Shown: positions 1 through 12,452, counted from the first letter of the stretch. The stretch: 64,000 nucleotides of DNA from Mycoplasma bradburyae (GCF_024338845.1 NZ_CP101414.1:558001-622000), one strand, 5' to 3'. A program made the numbers and translations. The notes: a model not told the origin generated them from the letters alone.

Positions 1-1554
1 TACTTCAGGCTTAATATAAGATAATTTTGCTTTGTTAGCACTTTCCGTTCCATTACCTTCATAATCATCAGAAAACATTTTCTTTAAATAAACATTGTAG
101 TCATAAACATTTGTAGTAGTCCATGTTTTACCGAAAGATACTTTAACTAAAGCCTTATAATTTTCTATTTTATCTTGACCATTATAATAAATAGATGTCG
201 GAATAAATTCTCAATTTTTTTGTTGAATTTGTAAACCTAGTTTATCTTCATCATTCTTTGTGTATTTACTTGCAACAGTTATAGTTCTAGTATTAGCATT
301 ATTATCAACAGTACCTACGGTACCGACCACTTCACCGGAATTAGCTACTAAACTAGCATCGCTATAATCTTTGAAATTATTTTGAGATATTGTGTTATCG
401 TTAAACACATCTACTTTAATATTTGATGGAATAACTTTTCTTAACACTATTTTATCAAAATCAAAACTAATATTCTTAATTACTTCAGAATCATTTTCAG
501 ATGCAGTACCAACAATTTTAAGTTTTTTACCTTCTTGCGCTTTAAACACTAATTTAGGAGATTCACCATCTTTAGATACTGATTCAAAAATTAAATTACC
601 TTTAATTGATAATTCAGGATTTTTAATTTCATCAATAGCATCTACTTTAGTCTTTAATAGCATAGTAGATAACTTAGAATTATCACCAATACTTGAACTA
701 TTATCTGATTCTGTAATTGCAGAATTTTCTTTAGTTGAACTTTCTCCAGAAGCTTGATCACTAGTTGAAGGTGAATCCACTAATTTAATTGAAGAACTTG
801 TGCCAACTTCAGAAGGTTCTGATTCAGTTGTAGTTTCTGGATGTGTCGCTTCCGAACTTCCGCTAGTTGCAGATTGATTATCTACAGCAACTATTAAATC
901 CTCTAACGTATCTCAATTAGCATCACCTAAATCTAAAACTTTAGCAACTGTACTTGTTCCATCAGAGCCACTAACAGTTTCATCTTTTAATAATAGCGAA
1001 GCTATAGTAGTAGATAAAGTTTTGAAACCACTTAATGTTATAGCTTGACTTTCTACTACATCACTACCTTTAGTGAATTCAGCTTTGATTTGAATATTAT
1101 CTTTATCCTCACTAGAACTAATATTATTACTAACTAACTTAACTCCCAATTGTCATCCTTCAATAGCTGGACTAGTGTTTTTTAATTTAAAGTTTTCAAC
1201 TTTAACTTTACTAGCTTCAATTTCATTTAAAGGTTGTTCATTTCCGTCATCTTTAACTAATTTAAAACTTTCAGGACTTAAAGTTTTCACGAATTTTTCA
1301 ACTTCTGCTTTTGAATTTGCAGGAGTAGTAGGAGTAGTTGTTCCTCCGTTACCACCACCATTTGTTGGAGGGGTTACAGGATTTTCAGTTCCCGGGTTTT
1401 CTGGTGTTTTATTACCGCCATTATTCGGATTTTTTGGATCTGTTGGATTAGTAGGTTTTACTACCTTTTCTGTTTTACAACTCGCTGCAGATAACACAAC
1501 AAAAGAACCAACACCTAATAGACTAATAAACTTTAAGATATTTTTTCTTTTCAC
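1..1554 (-). CDS. Variable surface lipoprotein, second family (member 1, 3' end outside window)
   Basis: Predicted exported lipoprotein anchored in the outer leaflet of the membrane. The N-terminus has a KRK start, a hydrophobic stretch and a lipobox ending ...LSAASC, with Cys at about residue 26. A Pro/Gly/Thr/Asn-rich linker follows (about residues 30-85), then a conserved block with the motifs LSPESFKLV, SPAIEGWQLGV and ITLSGFKTL. The last motif resembles the 'lipoprotein 17' domain of mycoplasma variable surface proteins, which is my inference. Two TGA codons (at 1153-1155 and 913-915) fall on tryptophans conserved in the paralogues, and a third lies at 211-213. The frame is open to base 1, so the C-terminus is missing. 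A (GAA)13 tract lies 140 bases upstream. Long blocks, for example around 909-1000, match the member at 6525-8411 almost exactly. Function unknown; adhesion or antigenic variation is likely. Confidence 0.85.
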
Positions 1555-1589
1555 CTTAAAGTTCTGTTTAACAAAATCCTCTTAACTAA

Positions 1590-1682
1590 ACGATAGATTT
1601 TGCTAAAAATCTATATAAACCTGAATAATTAATAAATAAATCAAGGACATTTTCGGTTAAAAAACCGAGAAATGACCCTGAA
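1590..1682 (-). promoter_or_regulatory. Leader hairpins of lipoprotein member 1
   Basis: Two inverted repeats lie between the GAA tract and the start codon. The larger (1641-1682) pairs a TCAAGGACATTTTCGGTT arm with an AACCGAGAAATGACCCTGA arm across a short A-rich loop. The smaller (about 1592-1611) is an AGATTTT/AAAATCT stem close to the start. Members 3 and 4 carry near-identical copies. Confidence 0.55.
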
Positions 1683-1694
1683 ACATATAGAAGC

Positions 1695-1733
1695 TTCTTC
1701 TTCTTCTTCTTCTTCTTCTTCTTCTTCTTCTTC
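1695..1733 (-). repeat. (GAA)13 promoter tract
   Basis: Thirteen uninterrupted GAA units on the minus strand (TTC on plus), flanked upstream by AAACCCTTTATTTCTA and downstream by GCTTCTATATG. In M. gallisepticum vlhA genes a tract of 12 units is associated with transcription and other lengths with silence. Thirteen therefore suggests member 1 is off in this clone. That is inference from a related gene family. Confidence 0.85.
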
Positions 1734-1822
1734 TAGAAATAAAGGGTTTTGGTTAAATTCAATAATTAATAAAATATGAACTTTAATATATACCTATTTA
1801 TTGTTTTAAGAATTTATGATTA

Positions 1823-3526
1823 TTAATTTGTTCTATTAGCAAAATACAAGATAGTAACAGAATTTGGTCAGTAATAACCGAATGTAGTAGCTGACTTTTT
1901 ATAAGCCACTCTTGAAAAGATTATAAATGTCGTAGGATTATTATTGTTAATTTTAGTAACATTAATATTTCCAGACATAATATTATTTTCTATCAATTGA
2001 ACAACCCCATCACCGTTACTACTATTATTGGCTCCATAAATTAAGTCATTAAATTCATTAGAATTATCATTCTTTGAAAAGAAATAATTAGCATCATTTG
2101 AAGATAGTACTGATTTTCAATCAGTAACACTGTCACCCATTCTTCCTGGAATGCTCCCTAAGCCATTTCCTGAATTATTTACAACAGATGAATCTAATGC
2201 TTTTTTAGATCCAAAATCAATATTATGAATTTTCTTGAAAATTAATTTGGTACCAAAATATTTATCATCAAATATTTCTTTACCATCAAAAATGTATTTT
2301 GATTTAAAAAATATCTTATCAACCTTACCTTCGCCTATATAAGGTAATTTAATCGGATCAACATTTACTATTTTATCTATAGAAGAATTGTTTGCATTTA
2401 CGCTGACTTTAAATTTTAAATTATTATTACTATCTAAAGAATATCTTGTACTTTCAGAACCTTCAGATTTTATTTTTTCTTTGTATTCATCAATGTTAGA
2501 TGAAGAATTTTCCATTCTATCACCATCTTTAATATAGGCACTTATTTTTATATCATCTGGTAATAAATCTTTAAGAACTATTCCGTCATCTAATATTATT
2601 GACCAATTCGGATTATCTTCGTATTTTATTGATAATTTATTATTTTCATCTTTAGATGTTAAATAATAGCTAGCCTGTGATTGGTTTTGTTCAGAATCAA
2701 TAATTGACACTAGCTTAGCTTCACCTGATAAATATAATTTTTCTGGATCAAACTCACTAAAATTAGTTTTTAAGCTATTTAACTCATTTTTTATTTCTGA
2801 CTCATTATTTGTTATTAAACTTTTAAATTTTATAGCTAATTCTGATGTTTTTGATACATTCGGTTCATTAACATCATCAGTTGTTCTTAATGATCGTTCT
2901 AAACTAGATGTTGTTATGGTTATTTGTTTATTTAACTCTGATAATTTTTTAAATTCAGCACTTCCTAAATCTAAAACAGTTTTGTTTAGAATGTTATTTT
3001 TAGAATCTTTAACCGATATTGTTTTTAATAATATAGATGTGATAGAAGATTTTAGAGTTTTAAATCCAGAGATCGTAATTTCATCACTAATAATATGATC
3101 ATCATTCCTAGAAAACTTAGCTTTAAATTTAATAATGCCATTATCAACATTTGAGCTATCATTTTTATCGATTATCTCAACACTAAAAGTTCAGTCAGAA
3201 ATTACAGGATCAGATTCGTTTTTTAGCTTAATATTATTTGATTTAAGTTCATTAGATTTTATAGAACCTTTATTTAAATCATTGTTTGTATCATCAACTA
3301 GTTTAAAACTATCTGGAACCAACATTCTTGCATAAGCTTCAACAGCTTCCTTGTTGTTTATCTTATCAGAAGGAGTAGTTTTATTGTTTTGTTTGTCGGG
3401 ATTTTGAGGATCAAGCAATTCAACAGATTGTTTTTCCACTAGTTGCTTACAACTTGCAACTGATAAAATAGCAAAAGAACTAGCACCTAATAAGCTAATA
3501 AAGTTTAAAAATTTTTTCACTCTCAT
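1823..3526 (-). CDS. Variable surface lipoprotein, second family (member 2)
   Basis: A 567-residue predicted lipoprotein. Its signal peptide differs from its neighbours' (MRVKKFLNFISLLG...) and ends in the lipobox LSVASC. A short polar linker is followed by the family blocks: LVPDSFKLVDD, an ISGFKTL-type repeat, and FDPEKLYLSGEAKLV. A conserved C-terminal half contains LPDDIKISAYIKDGD and KIFFKSKYIFDG. TGA codons at 3191-3193 and 2117-2119 read as tryptophan, and the frame then runs to TAA at 1823. Unlike members 1, 3 and 4 it has no GAA tract upstream, only a hairpin at 3540-3573, so its expression is probably controlled differently. It is closest in layout to member 3 (4110-5999). Role unknown; surface exposed. 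Confidence 0.85.
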
Positions 3527-3539
3527 TTTTAATTAATCA

Positions 3540-3573
3540 AGTTTATAAGAAAAATTTAGGTTTTTTATAAACT
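3540..3573 (-). promoter_or_regulatory. Leader hairpin of lipoprotein member 2
   Basis: An inverted repeat, AGTTTATAAGAAAA against TTTTTTATAAACT around a 7-base loop, starts 14 bases upstream of the start codon. It occupies the same position as the unrelated hairpins ahead of the other lipoprotein genes. Confidence 0.5.
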
Positions 3574-3940
3574 CATACATAATTGAAGTTTATATCTATA
3601 TTATTTGCAATAAAATAATGATAAATAGTAAAAATGTTGTCGATAATTTATTGTAAATTATCTTCTAAATAATTAGACATTACTTTTTGCAAATTAAGAA
3701 TAAGAATTATAATCCGAATTAATATTTTCACATAAATAAATACTATTAAATTTAATTTCATTAAATATCTTTTAAAAATCGTATTTTACAAAGAAAGTGT
3801 ATCTTTTATCTTAAATAAGATAACAAAAATAATAATGATATATTTAGAAATTGCAAATATTAAAAATTATTATGCATTTCCTTATTTGTATTACTTTATT
3901 CTATATCTTAATAAAAAACGATTAAATTAATTCTTAATAT

Positions 3941-3969
3941 AAAAAACAAGGATTTTCTCCTTGTTTTTT
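3941..3969 (-). terminator. Rho-independent terminator after lipoprotein member 3
   Basis: A perfect A6CAAGGA...TCCTTGT6 hairpin followed by a T run on the minus strand, 141 bases beyond the stop at 4110. The symmetrical stem could also work in the other direction. Confidence 0.7.
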
Positions 3970-4109
3970 AATAGAAATTTTATAAATATTTTTCTTCAAT
4001 AGTAATAAGTGTTAAACATGAAATAACATTATCATTAATCATATTTAAAATTACTACTAATTTAGAGATGAATACATCATCATTATCTGATCTTATAAAG
4101 ATTAGATAA

Positions 4110-5999
4110 TTATGGTTGTGCTGGAGCTTGGATATGTAGCAATGTTATAGAACTATCTCATAAGTAACTATAAGCATTTTCATCCATCCCTGATTTGTAA
4201 GCTATTCTTGGAAAAATAATATAATTTGTTGCTCTATTGGCGATTATATTATATTGAAGATCTTTTAGTGTTTTACCATTAGCAATTATTGATTTTTTCC
4301 CTTCTTTTTGAATTAATTGCGATACTCCCGCTCCAGATATAGAATTATCTTCACCACTTATTGAATCTACAAAACCCATATCATTATTTTGACCTTTTCA
4401 AAAATAATCATCTCAATTTTGTCATGTATTGAAATTAGAATCTTTTCGTTTTACAGAGTCAATATCAACATTAGCGGTTTTAGTTCCTGGTATGTAATTT
4501 GTTCCAAATCAAATTGAAGCTATTTTATTAGAACCTACTGGATTTGTATCATTATTGCCATAATCTCAATTATGAATTTTTTTAAATAATAATTTAGTTC
4601 CAAAAACATCTCCATTAAACATACCAGTACCATCAAAAATATATTTAGCTTTGAAAAGAATTTCGTTAGCTTTTGAAGGATCTACATAAGGTATTTTAAT
4701 TGGATTAACGATAACAGAAGCAACTTTTGGATTTTCATTTACAATCTTATCTGGTTTCACTTTTAACACATCACCATCTAACGAATACTTACTATTTGAC
4801 TCGCTTGATACTAATTGTTTGTAAGGCGTTGAATTTTCTTGGTTATTAAATTCTTCATCAGATGCATAAGTATTAGTAGGGGTTTTAGAAACTAGTATTT
4901 TAACAGAATCAGGTAACAAGTCTTGAATAAATAAACCGTCAGTTAAATCAATAGATCAACTCTTGCCTTTATATTTAATTGATAACTTATTATCATTACC
5001 ATCTTTAGATATTAGGTAGTAATTACCATGTCAGTCATTGGCTTTTCATAAATTTACCAATTTTGCTTGACCTGATAAATAAAGATTATCTGGGTTGAAA
5101 TCAGAATATGCTTCTTTGATTTTATCCAATTTTGTCTTGTATTCAGAAGATTCACCATGAATTAATGTTTTAAATTTATCATTTAATCCTGATGTTTGAT
5201 CTTGATTAACTTCTGGTTGAGGTTGTACTTCTGGAGTTCCAGTCATTTCAACAATACTAGCACGAGCTGCTGGTTGAGCTGAAGCTTCACCTGTTCCACC
5301 TGCAGATGTTCTTACAATTCCTTGTTTATTTAAATCTACAAGAGTTTTAAATTCTGCGCTACCTAAATCTAAAAGGTTTTTCTTAACATCTTGACCATTA
5401 GAATCTTTAACAGTCATCTCTTTTAACAACGCTTTGGCTACAGCAGTTTGTAATGTCTTAAATCCAGATATAGTAATTTCATTACTAGTTACTTCATCAC
5501 TTTCTTTAGTAAATTTAATCTTAAATTTAACAGAGTCATTTTCTGGATTTGTACTATCACTATTACTAACTAACTCAACACCCAATGTTCATCCTTCAGT
5601 TGCGGGATTATTTTCTTTTAATTTAATATTTTCCTTAGTTACTTCACTAGCTTTTATGCTATCTTTAGTTATTTCAGCATTACTAGAATTTACCAGTTTA
5701 AAACTATCTGGCATTAATGTTTTTACATAAGCCTCAACTGCTTTTTTACTATTTGTTGGTTCAGATGGAGTCATATTGTTAGATCCATCAGATCCGCCAC
5801 TAGGATTTGAAGTGGTAGCTCCACCGCCACCTGTTGTAGGAGGAGTCGTAGTTGTGCCACCTCCGTTATTCGGATTTTTCGGTTCAGTTGGTTTAGTAGG
5901 TTTTTCAGTAACCGGTTGTTTACAGCTAGCTGCAGATAAAGCAACAAAAGAACCAACACCTAATAGACTAATAAACTTTAAGATATTTTTTCTTTTCAC
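4110..5999 (-). CDS. Variable surface lipoprotein, second family (member 3, GAA12)
   Basis: A 629-residue predicted lipoprotein with the VlhA-type signal peptide MKRKNILKFISLLGVGSF and lipobox ALSAASC. A long linker rich in Pro, Gly, Thr and Asn with poly-Gly runs covers about residues 30-90. The conserved blocks LMPDSFKLV, NPATEGWTLGVELVSN, ITISGFKTLQ and YLSGQAKLVNL follow. The C-terminal part shares the KANEILFKAKYIFDG block with member 2. Several TGA codons (5589, 4566 and 4158 among others) read as tryptophan. The stop is TAA at 4110 and the protein ends in a short Gln/Ala/Pro tail. The upstream tract has exactly 12 GAA units, so by analogy with M. gallisepticum vlhA this is a candidate for the expressed family member. 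Function unknown. Confidence 0.85.
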
Positions 6000-6094
6000 T
6001 TAAAGTTTGTAATTAGCAAAATCTTTTTTGTTAATTAATTCAAATAATAGATTTTGCTAAAAATCTATATAAATCTGAATAATTAATAAATAAA

Positions 6095-6135
6095 TCAGGA
6101 TCATTTTCGGTTAAAAAATCGAGAAATGACCCTGA
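6095..6135 (-). promoter_or_regulatory. Leader hairpin of lipoprotein member 3
   Basis: An inverted repeat with arms TCAGGATCATTTTCGGTT and ATCGAGAAATGACCCTGA. It lies between the GAA12 tract and the start codon and is a near copy of the elements at 1641-1682 and 8507-8547. Confidence 0.55.
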
Positions 6136-6146
6136 AACAAATAGGA

Positions 6147-6184
<38 letters not shown>

Positions 6185-6433
6185 TAGAAATAAAGGGTTT
6201 TGAATAAATCCAAAAACTTTCTTTTTAAAAAATAACTATTTTATCTAATAATCAACTAAGTAAATTTTAGATTCCATTTAATAATTTATTGCATTCTATA
6301 GATTATTTGATTGCTCGATTTATTTCTATACTTCTTGAGTTATACTTAATTTATTGTTTTAAATTTTAATAACTAAAAAGGATTAGTTAGCATAAAATAA
6401 ATGCTCATTACATACAAATATAACTAATAATTA

Positions 6434-6474
6434 AAAACAAGAAGTATTGGCATAATGCAATTACTTCTTGTTTT
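6434..6474 (-). terminator. Terminator after lipoprotein member 4
   Basis: A 13-bp stem (AAAACAAGAAGTA against TACTTCTTGTTTT) with a 15-base loop, 51 bases past the stop at 6525. Confidence 0.65.
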
Positions 6475-6524
6475 ATATAATTTGATAATCTTAATTATCT
6501 TCTTGAATATATTCTAGGATTAGA

Positions 6525-8411
6525 TTAAGACTGTGAAGCAGCAGCCATTGTTGAAGTGGTTGGTGATGGAGCTTGATATTTGAATGTAACAAATGTTATT
6601 TTAGGTAAGAATACATATTTATCTTTATCACTTAATTTAATTCCTGCTATAAACATAAAGTTATTATTTTTATTAGCATAAAAATCAGATCTTCAACTTT
6701 GGTTACTACTAGAAGTACTATCTATACTTTTATTTATGATGTTACCTTCTCCTACTTGATTCTTATTGTTATCTCATTTTTTATTCATATCACCTGGTGC
6801 TGATAAGCTATATCATGAAGAAAGATTATTAGTGATATTAGGTTCAACATCCAAAAATTTATTTATATTATTTCTTCACTGATTCACACGAGCAAACACT
6901 TCAGTTTTAATATAAGCTAATGAAGCTCTACTAGCACTTTCATTCGAATTGCCTTCATAATCTTCTGAAAGCATTCTTTTTAGATAAACATTGTATTCAT
7001 AAACATTTGTAGTAGTTCATAATTTACCGAAAGATATTTGAACTAAAGTTTTATAGTTTTCAATCTTATCAGAACCATTGAATACTACAGAAATCGGAGT
7101 AAACTCTCAATCTTTCTCTTTAATCTTTAGACTAAGCTTATTTTCGTCAAATTTAGTATATTTGCTAGGAACAGCTATTTTATCTCCATTGTCTGAACCA
7201 AAATTAGGTATATCTTTCCCTGAATCAGAAACTTGATCACCTTTTTTATAATCTTCAAAATTGTTTTGTGACTTAAAACTATCTTTAAAAACTTCGAATT
7301 TGATATCAGATGGAGTTAATTTTTTTAAAACTATTTTATCAAACTGAATATCAATCATTTTAGGTGTATCAACTTCTTTTTCAGATGCAGTACCGACAAT
7401 TTTAAGTTTTTCACCTTTTTTAGCAGAGAATACGATTTTAGGGGAATCATTTTCCTTAGTAACTGATTCAAAAATTAAATTACCCTTAATTGATAACTGA
7501 GGATTTTTAATTTTATCAATAGCATCTACTTTATTTTTTAATAACATAGTAGATAACTTAGAATTATCACCTATAGCTGAACTATTGTCACTTTCTGTTG
7601 ATATAGAATTTTCTTCATTAGAAGTTTCTTCAGAAGGTTGCGCATTACCTGAACCTGAATCAACTAATTTAATTGATGTTTTAGCACTAGCTTCAGAAGG
7701 TGCTGATTCACTTGAACTTTCTGGCGGTGTTACTTCAGCAGATGTAGTTTCCCTAGTAACAATTAAGTCTTCTAATGTATCTCAATTAGCATCACCTAAA
7801 TCTAAAACTTTAGCAACTGTACTTGTTCCATCAGAGCCACTAACAGTTTCATCTTTTAATAGTAGTGAAGCTATAGTTCTAGATAAAGTTTTGAAACCAC
7901 TTAAAGTTATAGGATCACTAACTACAAGATCACTACCTTTAGTAAATTCAACTTTAATTTGAATATTATCTTGATCCTGACTAGAACTAATATTACTAAC
8001 TAACTTAACTTCCAATTGTCATCCTTCAATAGCTGGACTAGTGTTTTTTAATTTAAAGTTTTCAACTTTAACTTTACTAGCCTCAATTTCATTTAAAGGT
8101 TGATCATTTCCGTCATCTTTAACTAATTTAAAACTTTCAGGAGTTAAAGTTTTTACAAATTTTTCAACTTCAGCTTTTGAGTTTGCAGGAGTTGTAGGAT
8201 TAGTAGTATCACTACCTCCTGCGGGTGAAGTAACAGGATTATCTGTTCCAGACTTTTCAGGAGTTGTATTACCACCGTTATTCGGATTTTTTGGTTCGGT
8301 GGGTTTGGTAGGTTTTTCAGCAACTGGTTGTTTACAACTAGCTGCAGCTAGCGAAACAAAAGAACCAACACCTAATAGACTAATAAACTTTAAGATATTT
8401 TTTCTTTTCAC
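6525..8411 (-). CDS. Variable surface lipoprotein, second family (member 4)
   Basis: A 628-residue predicted lipoprotein. The signal peptide is MKRKNILKFISLLGVGSF with lipobox LAAASC, then a Pro/Thr/Asn-rich linker to about residue 75. The family blocks are LTPESFKLVKDD, SPAIEGWQLEVKLVSN and ITLSGFKTLSRTIASLLLK. It is the closest relative of member 1: roughly 90 bases around the VLDLGDANWDTLE segment are almost identical, while the Ser/Glu-rich stretch after it is divergent, a mosaic pattern that suggests recombination or gene conversion. The C-terminal half, missing from member 1 in this window, contains KIVLKKLTPSDIKFEVF and ends in a Ser/Thr/Ala-rich tail. Internal TGA codons read as tryptophan. 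The upstream tract has 14 GAA units, which predicts an off state. Confidence 0.85.
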
Positions 8412-8506
8412 TTAAAGTTTGTAATTAGCAAAATCTTTTTTGTTAATTAATTCAAATAATAGATTTTGCTAAAAATCTATATAAACCTGAATAATTAATA
8501 AATAAA

Positions 8507-8547
8507 TCAGGATCATTTTCGATTAAAAAACCGAAAAATGACCTTGA
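8507..8547 (-). promoter_or_regulatory. Leader hairpin of lipoprotein member 4
   Basis: An inverted repeat with arms TCAGGATCATTTTCG and CGAAAAATGACCTTGA around an A-rich loop, between the GAA tract and the start codon. Differences from the copies at 1641 and 6095 fall in both arms. Confidence 0.5.
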
Positions 8548-8560
8548 AACATATAGAAGC

Positions 8561-8602
8561 TTCTTCTTCTTCTTCTTCTTCTTCTTCTTCTTCTTCTTCT
8601 TC
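8561..8602 (-). repeat. (GAA)14 promoter tract
   Basis: Fourteen GAA units, 149 bases upstream of member 4, with flanks TTTATTTCTA and GCTTCTATATG. The array lies only 56 bases from the end of the next vlhA gene, so the regulatory region is packed tightly between genes. Confidence 0.85.
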
Positions 8603-8658
8603 TAGAAATAAAGGGTTTTGTAAAAATTAAAACTTAATCATTTAATTATAATTAAAAA

Positions 8659-10428
8659 TTATTTAGAACTATTCATTAGTGTTGATAAAGTGAATGTAAC
8701 ATTTCCTAAATTAGGAGCAGGATTTGCGTTTGTACCATTCACATCTCCCGAAACAATTATTTTATTTAGTCCTTGTTTTAATTTTAAAAATGAATTACTA
8801 TTTTCATCTTTTTTAGATGAATCAAATCTCTTTAAACTTGAATCTCAATTCTCAGTTTGCAGTTCTTTAAATTGTGCTTTACCATCAGCTTCTTGATTAT
8901 TATATTGCTTAGTTCAAAATACTAATTTTCGTGAATCTTGAGTGTTATAAATCCCACTAATTTCATACATACCTTCTATAGGAGCATTTACATAAAACGA
9001 ATAATACAAAATGTTATTTTTATCTAAATTTTGACTATTATCTATTTTACCTCCTAGATAACCTAAAACATAATTATCTGTGACTTGTCCTGTACCATCT
9101 ATAGCTGCGCTTATTTTCTTTATTTCAGTTCTAGATCTATTTGCTATTCCATACCCCTTAATAAAATTAACTGTTATCTTATTTTGATTATGCGGATCTA
9201 TTTCATTACCAAAAATGGAATTATAAACTAGATTTTCACTCGAACTATCTAATGATATGTACGCGTTACCAATAGCTGGAATACTTGTTTTTTCTGAAGG
9301 CATTATTAATTTAATGTTATTATTACCTCAATTAAGATCAGTTAAGTTAATTTTTAAAATTTTTATATCTTCGATTGACAAATCTTGCAATTGGTCATTT
9401 AAATCAATAATCTGTTTTTGATTAACTTGATATTGTAATCCTGTATTTTCTCTTGTCTGACTAGATAAGAAATATTTTACTGGTAAATATAGTATAGCTG
9501 TAGCTCCACCAAAGTAAGTAAAATTAATATCATAACTAGCTTGAGTTTGTTCAACATTATCTTTTTCTAAACTATAGATTCAAGATACTTTTGTTAGTTG
9601 ATCCGAATTGCTTGTGCCGTTAATTTTACGTTTTAAAAATTTATAAGAAAAGTCACCTAAATTAGTTCCAAAACCTATTAAACTAAAATCGGTAGGTTGA
9701 CTCCTTTTTTTCTTGAAATTACCGTGAAAGTTATCAGCACTAATTGCTATATCATTAAAAGTTGAATATAAATCAACATTAATCTTTTGACTGTCAATTA
9801 GAGATATTGCTTCCTTAATATTAGTATTTGCAGTTATTGCTGAATTAACTTGTAATTCTTCGCTAGGTTGCAAACCGCTTTGAACAATATTTTCTGCTAC
9901 TTCATATAATGAATTTAAATGCGTTTTAATACTGTTATATTTAACTTGGTTTAGAGAATTCACTCTTTCTTCTTTATTATTTAAAGTCACTTTTAAAGAA
10001 TTAAATTCTCTAACCAATTCTTGATGAGCATTATCAAATATTTGTTTATCGCTTGCAGCAAAATCCAAAGCAGATTCTAAATCTACTTTGGATTTTTCTA
10101 ATTGTTCTAATGAACTTTTATAATCATTACTAACAACTTCAGAAGAGTTATATGCTGATTCTAATTTTTCTTTTATTTTTGCGTAATCTTTATATAAATT
10201 AACCTTTGATTGTTTAGTATTTATTAAATCAGTTAATTCTTTTCTAGCTTTGTTTATTAAAGAATCAGAATTATTTTTGTTGATTGGTAATTCTTGCGTC
10301 AAATCACTCTTAGGATCTGATTGTTTAATATCAGCTATTTTTATACCGGTGCAACTAGTTGCAAAAACACCAATTAATGAACTAACACCTAAGAAGTTAA
10401 CAGTTTTTAAAAAACTTTTTCATTTCAT
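8659..10428 (-). CDS. vlhA: VlhA-family haemagglutinin lipoprotein (no GAA tract)
   Basis: A 589-residue VlhA/pMGA-type lipoprotein, presumed to act in cytadherence and antigenic variation. The signal peptide begins MKWKSFLKTVNFLGVSS, with residue 3 encoded by TGA, and ends in lipobox FATSC. The N-terminal third is helical and repeats the family pattern of about 50-residue units (ARKELTDLINTKQSKVNLYKDYAKIK). The C-terminal half carries VlhA hallmarks: an IGNAYI block, ITVNFIKGYGIAN, YSFYVNAPIEGMYEISG, and a final LGNVTFTL. The start at 10428 is chosen because it gives a complete lipoprotein signal. No GAA tract or typical GAA flank lies upstream, so it may be a silent donor copy or be regulated differently. 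Confidence 0.85.
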
Positions 10429-10649
10429 ATGAAAATGTTTTATAAATAAAACCAACAAATAATGATTTTATTTGAATTTATATAAATTTATAAAAACACT
10501 AAATTTAATAAATTAAACTAACTTAAAAACTAAGTAATTCTAATGTACTTAGAACTACTAATAAAGTTTGATTTTACTTCTTATTTTTTTATCAGAAACA
10601 ATAAGATTTAATTGAATTAATTGTGTAATTCATTTTTTAGGTGAAATAT

Positions 10650-12452
10650 TTAATTAGATGATGCTGCTGGTTGAGTTGTTGTATCTAGTGTGAATGTAAT
10701 GTTTCCAAGATTAGGTGCTGCACTATTAGAAGCTAATCCTGAAACTATAATTTTATTTAAACCTTTCGTTAAATTTAAGCTAGCAGAGCTGTCGTTCGTT
10801 TTTTGTTGTTCGTTAAACATTTTTAATTTGTCAGTTCAATTACCAGCGCCAGAATTTAGATTATGAAATTTAGCTTTTTTTCCGCTATCATTAGTTCCGT
10901 AATTGTCTTTTCAAAATGATAAACCTCTATTTTCGCCTGAATTATAAAATCCGCTTATTTTGTATGTTCCTTCAACAGAAGCATTTACATAAAAAATATA
11001 ATAACGATCTGTTTGAGAATCATTTCCACTACCTTCTTTTGATCCAAGATAACCTATTAGGTATTGAGTTTGCGCGGCTTCATTATCGTTAAATTTACCG
11101 TTAAATTTAGTTAAATTTGTAGCAATTTTATTAGCCATTCCATAACCTTTAACAAAATTTACTGTTATTGTATTAGGATTACCTTCAACTTTTTCATTAC
11201 CAAACAAATTGTCGTTAATTTTATTTATCGATTCTTCTGTTTCTGATTTTGCAATATACATATTGCCAATCATTGGATTTTGCTTATTTAAAGGGGCACT
11301 AAATGAAATTATGTTTTCACCGAATATTAAACCATTTAAATTAATTTTAGCAATCTTTATATCACCTATTTGAGCATCACTTATATTAGAACTAATATCA
11401 ATTAAGTCGCCATTATTAAGTTTATATTGTAATCCTAGGTTATTAGAGTTTTGTGATGATGTATAGGTTTTATATGGAAAATATAAAACGGCACTAGAAC
11501 CGCTATAATATTTAAATTTAAGGTTATAACTAGAACTCTTGTTGTTTTGACTTCTCAAATCGTATATTCAAGCAACATCAGTTATATTTGATAAATTGTC
11601 AGTTGCTGGCAATTTATCGATTTTTCTAGTAGCAAACTTTATATTTGGGTCGCTTAAATTAGAACTAAATGATACGATTCTTCAATTAGATGCTTGATTT
11701 TGAGTTTTTAAAAAATCACCTATAAAATTCTCAGAAGAAAGAGAAAACTTTTTAAAATTTAAATATTCGTTTGAAATAGCTTTTTTATCGTTAATATCAG
11801 AAATTAAATCAATTATGTTATTTTTAGCAATTTGAATTTTTTCTTTTGTTAAATTCTCATCTTGAAGTGTGTTGGTAATTATTAATTCAGCTTCAGAATA
11901 TAAAGATTCATATTGATTTTTGATCTCCTGATAGTTAGAATCATCACCTATACTTCTCAAATCATTTTCTTTATTACTCAAAGTATTTTTTAATGCATTA
12001 TAAGCATCAACTAATTCATGTTTAGAATTGTCAAATGCCGTTTTTTCTTTAGCAGCACTATTTATTGCTAACTGTAATTCGTTTATAGTTTGAATAAATA
12101 CATCATTCTTAGCATTTGAATCATTATTCACATTTTTAGCGCTATTATACGCATTTTGTAATTTATTTTTTATCTTTGAATAATCTTTATATAAAGAAAT
12201 ATTAGAATCTTCTGTTTTTAAAAGATTGATCAATTCGTTTTTTGAATTATTTAAAGCTAGATCAGAGTTACCATTAACATTAGGGTTATTAGAATTTGGG
12301 CGTGTAGACTCAGGTTGCAGTGGATTAGTTTCAGTTTTTGGAGAAGTAGCACTTTCTGATATCTTTATACCCGCACAACTAGTATTCATTAAACAAATTG
12401 ATACTGTTATCCCTAATAAATTAAATATCTTTAGATACTTTTTTTGTTTCAT
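10650..12452 (-). CDS. vlhA: VlhA-family haemagglutinin lipoprotein (GAA9)
   Basis: A 600-residue VlhA-type lipoprotein. MKQKKYLKIFNLLGITVS and lipobox LMNTSC form the signal; the ATG at 12452 is preferred over an in-frame TTG 12 bases upstream because the basic-hydrophobic signal starts there. The helical N-terminal repeats (ELINLLKTEDSNISLYKDYSKIKN) precede a C-terminal domain with NPMIGNMYIA, ITVNFVKGYGMANK, YYIFYVNASVEGTYKISG and terminal LGNITFTL. Several TGA codons read as tryptophan at conserved positions such as AWIYDL. The upstream tract is only nine GAA units, the shortest here, predicting no expression by the M. gallisepticum rule. A 13-bp perfect leader hairpin lies between tract and gene. 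Confidence 0.87.

Larger units (their letters stand above)
3527..4109. other. Intergenic region between lipoprotein members 2 and 3
   Basis: A 583-base, very AT-rich gap. It holds the leader hairpin of member 2 near its left edge and a strong terminator at 3941-3969. No reading frame of convincing length or composition was seen, and there is no GAA tract. Confidence 0.6.

Noticed and set aside
392-757. Plus-strand reading frames inside the lipoprotein genes (also near 1175-1585, 5776-6003, 7585-7962, 18253-18501)
   Set aside because: They lie antisense to strongly coding minus-strand lipoproteins, have no ribosome binding site, and arise from the Ser/Thr/Gly-rich coding of the real strand.
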